Shown: positions 50,881-62,436 of the stretch, one piece after another
Numbering within the stretch: the first letter of the stretch is position 1
Layout of the letters: every line of letters begins with the position of its first letter
Assembly: GCA_036873755.1 (NCBI GenBank)
Contig: JAVTVY010018738.1
Coordinates: forward strand, 1 to 64,000
DNA from: Hanleya hanleyi
Taxonomy: Eukaryota > Mollusca > Polyplacophora > Lepidopleurida > Hanleyidae
Reading direction: 5' to 3'
Length of the DNA stretch: 64,000 bases
The notes under the pieces: model-generated
Database searches by the model: none
Seen by the model: only the letters and a program-made list of their open reading frames with translations
Told to the model about the DNA's origin: nothing
Position numbers and translations under genes: made by a program

Positions 50881-51453
50881 ATGACTTATACTTGCTCTGA
50901 GTGCGAACGCACGTTCACCAGACATTACGATATGATGCGACACCAGAAAACTATACATGGGAGTGAAGACTCTGAGGAGTCCGTTGAGGCGGATGCTGAT
51001 ACAGAGACTGCTGAGAGTGTACCGACTGATACCGAAACAGAGATTGCCGAGAGTCTATCTAGTGATGCGGGGAGCTTGACCTCAGATAGTCAGCATACGT
51101 CCGTGGAAAGTGAGGCAGAACCTACCTTCTGGGATCGTATTGTGACAGCAGCTATCAATACTTACGCTGCAGCGATTGAGGACGCCGGAGAGGATAATTT
51201 ACAACAGACGTACACCCAAATGCGCCCCCGCATCAGGAAAACAGCCATGGCGATCTATGAACAGTATACCTTACTACCGCTTGAAATGAAAGGCGATCCC
51301 ACGCACAGGTCCATCATGAAGACCAAGCGTCACTTGGAAGAGGCTATGGGGCTACCACCCACCGAGGCCCTGGAAAATGCGATCAGAATGCGCAAACAAC
51401 TGTTTCAGGACATGCTGCCCGAAAAATATCCAGGCCTGTCCGACGATGATTAG
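50881..51453 (+). CDS. Single C2H2 zinc-finger protein of element B, right copy
   Basis: 190 residues, intact, mirror of 49131-49703 with only a few amino-acid changes (for example Gly for Ile-type and Ala for Ser-type swaps in the acidic and helical parts). The finger uses C5, C8, H21, H26. That both copies are open suggests selection, gene conversion between arms, or a recent origin. It ends EKYPGLSDDD, and the 3' hairpin follows about 150 bases later. Confidence 0.82.
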   Translation: MTYTCSECERTFTRHYDMMRHQKTIHGSEDSEESVEADADTETAESVPTDTETEIAESLSSDAGSLTSDSQHTSVESEAEPTFWDRIVTAAINTYAAAIEDAGEDNLQQTYTQMRPRIRKTAMAIYEQYTLLPLEMKGDPTHRSIMKTKRHLEEAMGLPPTEALENAIRMRKQLFQDMLPEKYPGLSDDD

Positions 51454-51600
51454 AATAAACGGTTCAGAGCGAACATGGTCGAAGATGGAACTTGCTGAAA
51501 TGGCGACTTCTGATTGGACAAGAATACATCTAACGGACAGGAACGAATATGGCAGATGCAAATGGTGGCCTCTGATTGGGCAAGAGTCTTTTTGAGTTGT

Positions 51601-51658
51601 AAACATACCCAACGCGGCTCCCCCAGCGTGGGTATGCTGTAACATTGGGGAAAATAAA
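51601..51658 (+). terminator. 3' hairpin module of the right zinc-finger gene of element B
   Basis: CATACCCAACGC pairs with GCGTGGGTATG (one bulged A) around GGCTCCCCCA, then AACATTGGGGAAAATAAA with AATAAA at 51653-51658. Confidence 0.72.
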
Positions 51659-51705
51659 CTATATGAAAAAACTTCTTGTTGTTGTTGTTCTCTCATGTGT
51701 CATCG

Positions 51706-51737
<32 letters not shown>

Positions 51738-53100
51738 CTTTCTTCGGTCTATATCATGGCGTCAAGGCGTTATGTTAGAGCGTTAAGGCGTAACGACGGG
51801 CGTCGACGGGCGTCGACGGGGGTCACTGCATTTCGAAGAATTAGTGACAATTCCATGGAATATCTCCGGTCTATATCATGGCGTCAAGGCGTTATGTTAG
51901 AGCGTTAAGGCGTAACGACGGGCGTCGACGGGCGTCACTGCATTTCGAAGAATTAGTGACAATTCCATGGAATATCTAGAAAATCAGAACTTCTGAGCTA
52001 TTTCACCAGGGCGTTGAAGCGTTAAGCTTGGCGTTGGCGGACGTTGCTATAAGTTCTATGAGCATAATGCATGAAACTGACTTTGAACACCGTATTAGCC
52101 AATCAGTGGCCTAGAATGGAGCCAAAGGTAACCCATCCATGTCCAGAAAACATTACCCGGGTGTACAAGAACCCAGATGTAGGCGCGGACGTCAGCGAAA
52201 GCACACCGTGAATACCCCAAATCGATTGGCTGATTGTTCGACCGCTGATTGGTTCTTTTTCTCGACCGCTGATTGGCTCTTTTTCTCGACCGCTGATTGG
52301 TCCAAATGGAACTGCCCATCTTTCCCAGGTTAATCTAGAATCCCCTTTTTTGTGCTCAAACTCTGACTATATCGATGCCGCAACATTGTCTCATTGGACA
52401 TTGGACCGTTTGACCTGCAGGTGACCTTTTGTCCGGCGATCCAGGCTGCGCATGCGCAGAATGACGATATTTCAACCCCACATCCACGCCATCAGAGGCT
52501 CCCTCACCTAGGCTTCACATGGATACCTCACACGATCCATTCGAACCGTGAATAGCCCATCTCTAACCCAAACACACACTTGTGCGCCGGGGTCAAAGGT
52601 CAGTTCCGGTCACCTTTAGCGACGTACACCAATCAGAAGCGAGTATTTCAAATCCGTCACAGAGCTCTCGTCCAATCAGAAGCGAGTATTTTGACCCGGT
52701 GCATTATGGAACATATCCAAGATGGCGGTTCCAAAATGGCGGATCCAACATGGCGGCTCCAAAATGGCGGCGTATGTCAGAGCAATAGCACAAAAGCAAC
52801 ATTTGTTTGAACGCATCATTAAACGACGTTAAAGCGTTAAGAAAGTGTGTTAAGGCGTTAAGACGGGCGTTAAGGCGTTGAGACGGGCGTTAAGGCGTAA
52901 CGACGAGCGTTGACGGGCGTCACTGCATTTCGATGAATTGGTGTCAATTCCATGGAAATCAGAGCTTCTGAGCTAATTCACCAGGGCGTTGAAGCGTTAA
53001 GCTAAGCGTTGACGGGCGTTACTGTCTATAAAGCGAGCGTATTTCCAAAAACACGCACAGTCGACGTTCAACCGTCAAAATGACTTGTAATTTTCCCTTT
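51659..53100. other. Right-arm non-coding blocks of element B
   Basis: A GTTGTTGTT run, a ~110-bp direct repeat (ATATCATGGCGTCAAGGCGT..., 51749 and 51873), the segment shared with the right end of element A (52050-52340), one TGCGCATGCGCA unit (52448), and a second promoter copy of the zinc-finger gene (52570-53082). That copy includes CCAAT and YY1-like motifs, TATAAAG (53027-53033) and an ATG (53080) after which the gene is lost (MTCNF then unrelated sequence). Confidence 0.75.
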
Positions 53101-54748
53101 GTCTACTACTCGCCGATTTTTTTTGATTTTTTTTTTTTTTTTTGATTTTTTTTTTTCCTCGAGAGCTACAACATGACACCTCCCACGACCCATTCGGACC
53201 CATAGCGGTCCCTCTCTACCCAAACACCCCTCCACACACACACACACCCCCCAAAATGACCATGTGCGAATAAGGACCTACGAGAGGCTTGGCCTAGTCC
53301 GAGTTGTCTCCCTTGCATCATAATGTTCAGATGGCGCTATGGTTTGAAAGGTGCGATTATCCGGGGGAATGGTGCCAATTGTCACCCTAGACGCCATTTT
53401 CTTACACAAAACTCTTAAATTCGTGCATCATATTATTCTAGAATGTATTGTGAACAGTTTGAGATAAATTGAGACGAGCGGGTAAGAGAGATAGAGATGG
53501 TGTACGGGTATTTCATGATGTAGCGGGAATGTGTAACGTAGAACAAATGTACGGTGTCCCATTCCGTGTTCCTTGTCAACTTGCTGGGAAAATATCCCGG
53601 ACTGACTGCATATGTGGAGAATTACTCGAACTTTATATTTCATGAGCTGCTTGAGAAAATACGTGAAATTTGCATTTATAAATGGTCCAAAACCGGCAGT
53701 GGACGTCCATGCAATCGCGCGAATGAAACTAAAAATAGAGGTGTTTTGTTGACATAAAAACAGCTGATCCATGTGGAGGATGTTTGAGTTACACGAGGAA
53801 ATTCTGCCAATATATAAATGCCTACCTATAGATACTAAAATTGGCCGCTAAAAGTTTCCATAATATTCGTGCATCATATTATTCTAGAATGTATTGTGAA
53901 CAGTTTGAGATAAATTGAGACGTACGGGTAAGAGAGATAGAGATGGTGTACGGATATTTCATGATGTAGCGGGAATGTGTAACGTAGGAGATAGAGATGG
54001 TGTACGGATATTTCATGATGTAGCGGGAATGTGTAACGTAGAACAAATGTACGGTGTCCCATTCCGTGTTCCTTGTCAAGTTGCTGGGAAAATATCCCGG
54101 ACTGACTGCATATGTGGAGAATTACTCCAGATCAGTGTGCCAGTATGGGCCGTAGACATATATAGACCATTTTCAACTTTGGCTTGTAGCCTTTAGCTCG
54201 TGGCGTAATGGATAACGTGTCTGCCTCTAGATCGAGGAGACCCGGGTTCGAGTCCCACCCTTTCGTTGTAAAGTGTTTATTAATTAATTAAAATCAATTA
54301 ATTAATTTATTTATTTATTTATTAAAATTAATTAATTAATTTATTTATTTATTTATTAAAATTAATTAATTTATTAATTTATTTATTTATTTATTTATTT
54401 GTTTATTCTGTGAAAATACCCATGACATGACTGAAAAGAGCCTCACTCGGCCCCATCGGACCATGCAGCGTATTTCCAGTCTAGGGACTACTTTTTCTCC
54501 GCGGAAGCTTTTTCCCGCGACCGCATCACCGCCAGGACCGCATCACCGCGGAGGAATACATCCCCTTTTCCACACAATTCAAGATGGCCGCCCACACCGC
54601 CTAAAAAATTCAAGATGGCGGCCAAACTCTGGCAGATCGAGTTGTCTCCCTTGCGTCCAAAGTGTACAGATGGCGCCACCATCGGAAGTTGTGACGTCAT
54701 AGTTACATCCAGGTGAAATGTTGTAAGATATCAATGTTATATACTACT
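53101..54748. repeat. Right terminal part of element B
   Basis: The mirror of 46116-47620. It holds a T-rich run (53108-53155), two ~200-bp direct repeats, the tRNA-like sequence, the TTAA microsatellite, TTCCGCGG blocks and AAGATGGCGGCC motifs, ending ATGTTATATACTACT. Confidence 0.85.
54195..54259 (+). tRNA. tRNA-Arg-like sequence, right arm
   Basis: Mirror of 46495-46564: GCTCGTGGCGTAATGGATAA to GGGTTCGAGTCCCACC. Both pol III boxes are intact; the stems are imperfect. Confidence 0.5.
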
Positions 54749-54754
54749 ATGGAA
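54749..54754. repeat. Right target-site duplication of element B (ATGGAA)
   Basis: Identical to 46110-46115. Confidence 0.93.
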
Positions 54755-56690
54755 CCTACTCAGCATTAGTCATCTCACTTTACGACCTTCCTATGCTCCA
54801 AGAATTTACTTGGCCTGTTCATGATGACCGTTGTGGAAGTTAAAAGCTGTTCATTCAGCTGATGACCCTCATTTAACAAGGTCTAATTTTAAGAGAGCAA
54901 ATTGACTAGATTTTGAAAAGCTTTGCTTACAAAAACTACAAACGGACTATTTCACTATTGTTCCTGGTCCTATACAGTTATTCTCAGATATGCTGTTTGA
55001 AATTGCTAATCAAACCATACCCTCATCCCCAGAAGTTGTGCATATAAAAAAACATGGACTAACGATTACTGTAGAGAAGCAAGGAAGAGTAGGAAGAAAG
55101 ATGAGCGTGCTTCCACCGACATCCTCATTCTGAAAATTTGAAAGATCTCAGAGGTAGTAGAGCTAAAGCTCGTAGAGCCATAAAACAGAACAAACGTGAT
55201 TCTTGGAAAAAAATATGTTTTTAAGATCAACCCACATACTCCTATAACAAAAGTTTGGAACATGATTCAAAGAGTCAAGGGTAAAAGCTCCAAGTCCAGT
55301 GTTCATCATCTCAATGATGAAAATGAGGTGATAACTGACAGAGAAGAAATTGGAAACTAGGCGAAACAACTGCCCAAATTTCCAAAAAAGAGAAGAGAAG
55401 AATGTAATACAATTTTCTCCAATAACCGTGAAGGCTATAATGCATTGTTTTCAATGAACGAACCTCATGCTTCTCTCGTGAAATCTAACGATCATGCGGC
55501 AGACCCCGATAATATCCTTTGTCGGCTTTAGAACTTCGAAGAATTAAACTAGCGCTGCAACATATCACAAAATTGCGATCTAATCATTCAAATCCTGCAT
55601 ATAACTGTGTTTCCAACCCTAAATAGGCGAATTTGTATTTAAAGAAACCCTCCATTAATCCATCTCTTGGAATTCATATGAAACGACACATTGTAGCAGC
55701 TGGGATTAAGCTTAGTCAAATTTTACCTAACAAGCTCTTACCAACTTCACCATGGCAGTTAGCCAGACCAGAGGTAGATATTACAGTGACGAAAAATAAA
55801 AATGCAGACACGAGCCTTCTCGTGTATACACAAGAATTTGGTCTATTGAGAGAAAAACACAGATCGCATCTAGCTATTTATGCAGATGGTTCTCAAGACG
55901 GTGAGAGAGTAGCGTGTGCTACTATCTTCAGTTCCAAAACTAGAACCTGTCGATTTCCATTTGAAAGTTCGATTTCGATCTTTGGCTTCGATCGCTGCCG
56001 AAGCCAAAACTCCATTGTCAGTTTTAGAAGGTATTGGGTCTACCGTAGGAGGGAAATATGTCATATTCTCAGATTCACTGTCATGCCTTCAAGCGACTAA
56101 GAGTGGAACTTCAACTCATCCCACCATCTTGAACATTCTACAGTTATATGACCATAGATTTCATCAACAGACTGATGTTGTGTTTTGTTGGCTGCCTAGT
56201 CACGTTGGCATCAAAGAAAATATTGAAGCTGATGAAATGACTAAGGCAGCCCTAGATATGGGGTTGATCCTGTTGGAATCCCATATAGCGATTTCAGACT
56301 GTGCTTTTGTGAGAAAGCTGCTTCAATCTTTATGGGATGCTATAGATAATAACAAACTTCATGGGTTGAAAAACTGTAGGATATGCTCAGCTAAGCAGTC
56401 ACAAACGTTTCGATCAAGCCATGATCATTCGATATAGAATCGGCCATACAAGATTATCTCAAGAACATTAACTAGAAAAAGTACCAGCCCCAAGGTGCAT
56501 TCAATGCCGTGAAGATCTCACAGAGAAACATATTCTGATCGACTGTATAGATTTTAAGATTGTTAGAGATTCTTTTTATCAAGCTGCTACTTTAGAAGAT
56601 CATTTTATACGGGTAAAAGAATACATTTTATACTGTATTTTCGGTTATTTGAGAGAAATCGGTTTGTTGTATAAATTTTAATTTCTATAC
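54755..56690 (+). pseudogene. I-type LINE ORF2 remnant with RNase H
   Basis: In changing frames, 54790-55270 shows the end of the endonuclease and the linker (FEKLCLQKLQTDYFTIVPGP, REARKSRKKDERAS, INPHTPITKVWNMIQRVKGK). The reverse transcriptase core is nearly all missing. From 55660 the region before RNase H appears (SLGIHMKRHIVAAGIK, HLAIYADGSQDG with the first RNase H Asp), then IFSDSLSCLQATKSG, VFCWLPSHVGIKENIEAD and the 3' tail. It is the same family as 7080-7625. It is inactive by deletion and many frame changes. Confidence 0.75.
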
Positions 56691-57760
56691 ATGTTCTGGA
56701 TTGCTGGATTATTAACTTGTTTTTGTTTGAATACTTAGAATTTTTTTTAGATCATCGCTATATAGCTGAAATATTGCTGAACACGACATTAAACCTTAAT
56801 TCCCTTCATCTTTCTCTGTTCATTTGCTCTTCTTCTTGACTAATATCCTCCTGTCCATAAGTCTTCTACGTCTGTCAAACGGGTATAATGTATCTTCTTT
56901 ATACGTAAAAAAAAAATCATCGTGTCAGATTTTTATTATTTTCTTGCTTGACCAGTTTTATCTTGTCATTATCATGATTATATCCAATAAAACTCGCAAA
57001 TTCTTGGGGATCTCTAGCGGCAGATACTCCATCAAATGACATGAATTCCATATCGGAATTTCGCGAGGTTATGTGACTTCTGAATAGATTATGTGACTAC
57101 CCTCTGTGCCAGCAAATATGTCCAAGAGGGCTTGTCTGATTTATCACAAAAATAAAGACGGTTGTACTCAGAAAGTTGTATGTTGTGTCAAACTTGCACC
57201 AGGCAACTTTTTTTGCGAAAGATGATTCCAGAAGTTCAAATAAAACTCGTCATAAGACAAATCTTTTCGAGATGGAGAATTTGTACTTTAACCCATAGAC
57301 CGTCGTTCGTCAAGTTGTTTGGAATGACGTTGAACGAATCCTACCCAAAGGACGGGCGTCAAATAGAGTTCTTATAATTTGAACTTTCAAATAGGATTAT
57401 CTTCACTTAATGTCATGCGAATGTCTGTGTTATTTGCATTGACAACAGAGGACGCAACGGTACTTATCCATGTCTACAGCTCCATCTACAATGGATCGAC
57501 CCACGACAGCGTTGATTTTCAACTGGCCGATTCGAAAACAAACTGACATAAATGGGACTATATAAATTAAGCATGCGACACGTTTAATGTTAACGCTAAT
57601 ACGTTGTGATATTATATTTCCTTGAGTCATAACAAACATGATTTTCGGTGCATTCCACATAAATTTGGAATCGGTATAGTGTATAATTTGCCGATCGACG
57701 TTTCATGCGTCCACGTCAGTGGTTTGACTTTTAGTCATGTGTATTAAATGATTCCCCGAG
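56691..57760. other. No recognisable gene
   Basis: AT-rich; short frames only. Confidence 0.4.
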
Positions 57761-58402
57761 AGTAGCATAGTCACCGCAAAAAGGCTCATATTTCACCGGG
57801 AAACTCTTGATTCCGACAGGGGGCGCCACCAGCTCATGTTTATAGTATAGGAAGCGGCCATGCACGGCCTTTGACCGCTGAGGCCGCGTGGAGGTCAAGG
57901 CCGGTATAGTTCCGGCAACCTTTGACCTCGAATTCCTCCGCGGTGATGTAGTCTGGTGGTGATGCGGTCTGCCTCCGCGGTAAGAAAGTAGTCCCACGGG
58001 AAAAAATGCATGGAATGCATGTATGGACAGTGGACATGTACCGACCTTCAACATCGGGGAGCGTATTTAAAACCACATTGACCTTTGACCTCTGAGAAAT
58101 GCGGAGTGCGGGGAAGTGCGGGACGTTGACCTTTGATATTTGCGTGGAGTGGGGAGGTGACCGTCCTATCGACCAATCAGAAGCGCGTATGTTGACCTTG
58201 GTGGCGGAGTGATATCAGGGTTCAAGTGATCCGGTTGTGGAGCCGAATGACTCGTCTGGGGGGAGGGAAAACAGTCCGCGAGAAAAAATAGTGCGGCGAC
58301 AGAATAGTGCGGGTCTGTATTTAATCAATTTAAACATTTAAACATTTAAAACTTAAAATTAAAGAATGCATGGGCTTACCTTGAAGTGTCCAAGTCCTTA
58401 CG

Positions 58403-58646
58403 ATGTGTCAAGTTTTACACTTGGGTATCCATCCTGTAGGGTCTGTACATACTGGATTGCATCAGCATTGGCTGTGTGCCAAGTTTTATAATTGGCTGGA
58501 TGTCAACATTCGGGTTCCGTTGGCACGCATCCAATTGGCTGGGTGCCACGTTTTATATTGGTCGGGTGCCCATTGGCCTCGTGCCAACATCCGGGTTCTG
58601 TTGGCATTCATCCAATTGGCTTTGTGCCAATCTTTTGGCTATAAAA
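58403..58646 (+). promoter_or_regulatory. CCAATTGG repeat promoter and TATA box of element D
   Basis: ATCCAATTGGCTGGGTGCCA-type units occur several times (58540-58625), each with CCAAT on both strands. TATAAAA follows at 58640-58646. The first long frame starts at 58832, so a leader of about 160 bases would precede it. Confidence 0.55.
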
Positions 58647-58831
58647 GGGTTTGATTTTCCCAGGTCGGTACCAACTCTTTCACTGACCATCCGAAGCTAC
58701 CGACCTGACCACTGCCTGTCTAACCGACCTGCCTGCCTGCCTAACGCTGTACCTGACCACTGCCTGCCTGTATTCACCTGCCGACTTGTCTGTATTATCC
58801 TGCCTGGACCCGAGAAGACTGGGGTGACAGC

Positions 58832-59449
58832 ATGAAACGACGAGATCGCTCAAGGTCTCCTCTGAGCCATGACAACAATATGAGCCGAGGAGAAGACTTT
58901 CCAGTAGATCTAGCGGTGCCTGCAGATGAAGCATTACCACAAGACCAGTCCATGAGTGCCATATACCGGCGACATTGGAACACCATTCGCCATTGCTTTC
59001 ACCGTCAACAGCCCCTATTGGACTTGTACAATTTCCGACTGGTGGAGCTGATACATCTTCCGTCCTACGTGGAGCGTATTTTCCACGACCAAGCCACGTC
59101 GTTTCGGGTCAATATTACTTTTGGATACATTCTTCGGCACAAGAAGACCAATCAACTACGGTATTTCTATCCGAGCAACAACAACCATGTATTTGAACAG
59201 CCCTTCACGGTGACGGGTGCTATTTCCCTGGAGCCGGTGATCGATCAACTCACTACATTAGAGCCGTTGGAGTGGGCCCGCCTGCAACGACCGAACACGA
59301 AATGGTTAGTGGAAATGGTCACCAACGTAACATTCTACGAGACGAAATTGCGGAATCATCCTATCGATGCCCCCGTCATTCTCCCGACTTGGCTGTACAT
59401 TTGGACCAGTGTAATCCCAAGGCGTGTGACAAAGTTTCAACACATATAA
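58832..59449 (+). pseudogene. Polinton PolB N-terminal domain (start of element D polymerase)
   Basis: A 205-residue open frame. After a short charged start (MKRRDRSRSPLSHDNNM) comes AIYRRHWNTIRHCFHRQQPL, ATSFRVNITFGYILRHKKTN, LRYFYPSNNNHVFEQPFTVT and EWARLQRPNTKWLVEMVTNV. The domain matches the C-terminal half of the zinc-finger proteins at 10815 and 25567, here without fingers. The frame breaks after VILPTWL, where the polymerase should continue. Confidence 0.75.
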
Positions 59450-62275
59450 GGGAAGTGGGAAGAGGTGCCGACATACTGGCAGAGCCACATGACTTCACAG
59501 TATAGTCTTCCTGTTAACCTATTCTAAGTATCTAACGATTCGTGATATGTGTTGTATCTCAGGTACGCTTTTATTGTACCTGTTCATGTGGCAACTTGGA
59601 TGATATGACCGCACGGCCCCTAGCACCAGCATATGCGGTATTAGATACAAATCTATAGAACTATGATGGAAATGCTCTGACAACTCGTATATTGGTAATT
59701 GGTGAGCTGTTTCGCTGTGACAACTCGTACACTGGGAATTGGTAGGCTGTATATGGTGAATGGCTATTGTATGCCAAATCTTTCAGCTGCACCCAATGCC
59801 AGTGAGTGTTTGACCGTTCCAACGACTTACACCGACACGAGGAAATCTGTACGAACGCCATTCAACAGAAATTTTCTGGTGGTATATACCACAATACGCC
59901 CACTATCTTCGAGGAACTAGCTGATGAGGGTCTTGTGGTGGCGGAGGAGGACCGTTATTTCCCCTACCGGGCGTGATATGACTTTGAAGCGATTTTGGAA
60001 CCCATGGACACTACCTCAGCCAAAACGCAGTGAACGCAGCGTCATATCCCGCTGAGTGTCAGCATTTCAACCAAAGTGTCCGGCTATGACGCTGCGCCTG
60101 TATGTTTCATATCGACCGGAGACTCCCATGAGCTGATTACGTGGATGATGGGGTATTTAGAGACGATGAGCGCACGCAATACGGAACTGTTGGTAGTCAA
60201 GTTCCAGGATGTTCTGGATGAACTCGATGATCGAATTCCCGAGCCCGGTGTGTCGTTCAGTGACAGCGAAGAAAGTGGGGAAGAGGAGAAAAGTGGCGAG
60301 GCCGAAAGAGAGATTCGTCCGCAAGATGTACCCTTACCGAAAGTGTATGTGGAAAAACTGAAAGCCGGTTCGTTCAATACCTGACTCAGTTACGTGTGCT
60401 CGGGTTTAATTCTGGAAGTTACGACCTCACCACGGTGAAGGAGTTTTTGTACCTTTATTTGGCACAGTCCGGTGAAGTCAAGAGTGTGATCAAAAAGATC
60501 AATAATCACATGGCGCTCACTACCACGTCACTGCATTTTCTGGATGTCCCAATTATAGCTATGCTCAGTGGGTGAAGGCCTATGACTGAACAATCCAAAG
60601 GGGGGTTCCCTTACACTTACATGTCGACACTCGACCGCTTGGAGGAAACACAGTTACCATCCCGGGACGTTTTTTCGATGATTTAACGCAAGGAATGTTC
60701 TGAAGAAACCTACACTGAACTGCAGCAGGTATGGAGCGACCAACACATGCAGACCTTGCGAGATTTTCTGGTGTATTATGATAACTTGGATGTCGTTCCC
60801 TTCCTCGAAGCGGCCGAGAAAATGGCTCAACTTTTCCGCAAACAAATGCACGTCGATATATTCAAAGAGTGTTTGAGTTTACATGGCTTGGCTCTTCGGT
60901 ATCTCTTTCAAGACTGTTCTACCTACTTTTCGCTCATTCAACAAAAAGACGAGGACATGCATGATTGTTTGCGAGATAACATTGTGGGCGGGCCAAGCCT
61001 CATATTTCACCGGTATCACGAGGAAGATGTGACGACCATTCGAGGTGAGAAAGTGTGCGACAAAATCATCGGCTTTGATGCGAATGCACTGTATCTGTGG
61101 GCCATTGCTCAACCCATGCCAAGCGGACATTATACGCGGTGGTTAGCGGAAGGCCAGCATTTCAAACCTCAACGGTCCCACAGACATGTCGCCGACCAGT
61201 GGCTGGACTGGGAAGCCCATCGACACGACATTTCTATCCGACACCAATCCAACGACACAGAAAAGCGAGTAGGAGATCGCCGATTGTCCGTCGATGAGTT
61301 TGCCCAGGTGAATGGAACGCCTACAATATTTCAGTTTTACGAGTGCTATTGGCACGGGCACGATTGCAAGTTCTCTCACGGTCGCTACAACGATCGCCGT
61401 GGGAAATCCGTGAAAGAGCTACAGGCGGAAGTGGTGGACAATGCTGATTATATTAAAGAGTTCGGATATCATCTGATCGAAGTGCGGGATTGTGAATTCC
61501 ATACCACGTGCCAGGTCCTCCCACACTTGCGTAATTTCCTGAAAGAGCACGAGAACCCCCAGTTTTTAAAACACGCTGGTGAGTCGGGGTGATATTGGAG
61601 AGACCATGGGGGCCTACGCCGAGGAACATGAATTACTAAAACAACCTCGCCGGATGCTGATAGGCAGTATGTGGGCTGAAAAAATCTTACTGGGCACGCC
61701 ACTTCTGCGCTGGTACATGAGCCACGATCTCGAGGTCACACGAGTCTATCAAGTCATACAGTATGTACCCAATGCCTGAGTTTCCATTCGAGTGACTGGG
61801 AGCTATACGTATAGAAATGGATACGGACTCTGCCTACATGAGTGTCTCTAAATGCGGATTGGGAGTCACTCGTGAAACCGGAACTACGAGCCCAGTATGA
61901 AGCGGAACGGGTTCAGTGGCTACCGCGGCGTGACCATTACAACCACGATAAACGGACTCCAGGCCTATTCAAGTTGGAATGGTGTGTTGATGCCATGATC
62001 GCCCTCTCATCCAAAACTTACTATTGTTACGGTGGAGACCAAAACAACAAGTTCAGCTGCAAGGGGGTCAATCGACGGGACCCCACCATTAACAAAACCC
62101 TCTACCTGGACATACTTCAAAACCGCGTCAGTGCTAGTGGAACCAATCGAGGGCTTCGTGTGGCGGCTCATCAAATGCTTTCATACATACAGCAACGAGA
62201 TGCTTTCACCTTCTTCTATCTGAAATGAAAAGTCCTTCCGGATGGCGTCAGTACCACATATCTGGACTTGTGAAC
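59450..62275 (+). pseudogene. Polinton DNA polymerase B, heavily decayed
   Basis: Fragments in several frames follow the order of a protein-primed B-family polymerase. The exonuclease block GFNSGSYDLTTVKEFL is near 60410-60450, and YYDNLDVVPFLEAAEKM is in 60747-61592. That last frame continues with FHRYHEEDVTTIRG, IGFDANALYLWAIAQPMPSG and the insert YWHGHDCKFSHGRYNDRRGK. Near 61818 the palm motif C MDTDSAYMSVS is followed in another frame by KRTPGLFKLEWCVDAMIALS, SKTYYCYGG and KVLPDGVSTTYLDL (to about 62275). At least eight frame changes and stops separate the pieces. Elements A, B and E lack these motifs altogether. Confidence 0.8.
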
Positions 62276-62281
62276 TGGTGT

Positions 62282-62436
62282 CTACTACATATATTGCCTC
62301 TAACCGATGCGAGTTTGTGGCTGTGTGAACTCTAAATTTTCACATGTTGTGAATACTACATATATTGTCTCTAACCGATGTGAATTTGTGACTTTGTGTG
62401 AACTCTAAATTTTCACATGTTGTGAATACTACATGT
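62282..62436. repeat. Two tandem ~76-bp repeats
   Basis: ACTACATATATTG...TTTTCACATGTTGTGAAT occurs twice in a row (62284-62356 and 62357-62434). Confidence 0.85.

Larger units (their letters stand above)
46116..54748. mobile_element. Element B: palindromic Polinton-type element with two zinc-finger genes
   Basis: Its ends read AGTAGTATATAACATTG with TTTCACCCGGATGTAA and TGACGTCA close to the tip (46165-46172 and 54692-54699). It is flanked by the exact 6-bp duplication ATGGAA (46110-46115 and 54749-54754). The whole 8,633 bp is one imperfect inverted repeat with arms 46116-50347 and 50348-54748, centred on CCACCGCGGTGG (50342-50353). Each arm carries one zinc-finger gene pointing outward, a 3' hairpin module, a promoter duplicate, a segment shared with the right end of element A, one TGCGCATGCGCA unit and a tRNA-like sequence. 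It has no integrase, polymerase or capsid gene, so it must have been mobilised by proteins from another element. Confidence 0.9.
57761..62275 (+). mobile_element. Element D: Polinton-type left end and decayed polymerase gene
   Basis: The left end AGTAGCATAGTCACCG with TTTCACCGGG further in and CAACCTTTGACCTCGAATTC / TCCGCGGTGATG (57915-57950) resembles the ends and inner TIR of element A. After CCAAT-rich spacer and a TATA box the polymerase B remnant follows. No right end was found before 64000, so the element is truncated or extends beyond. It carries no capsid or integrase sequence in this window. Confidence 0.6.
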
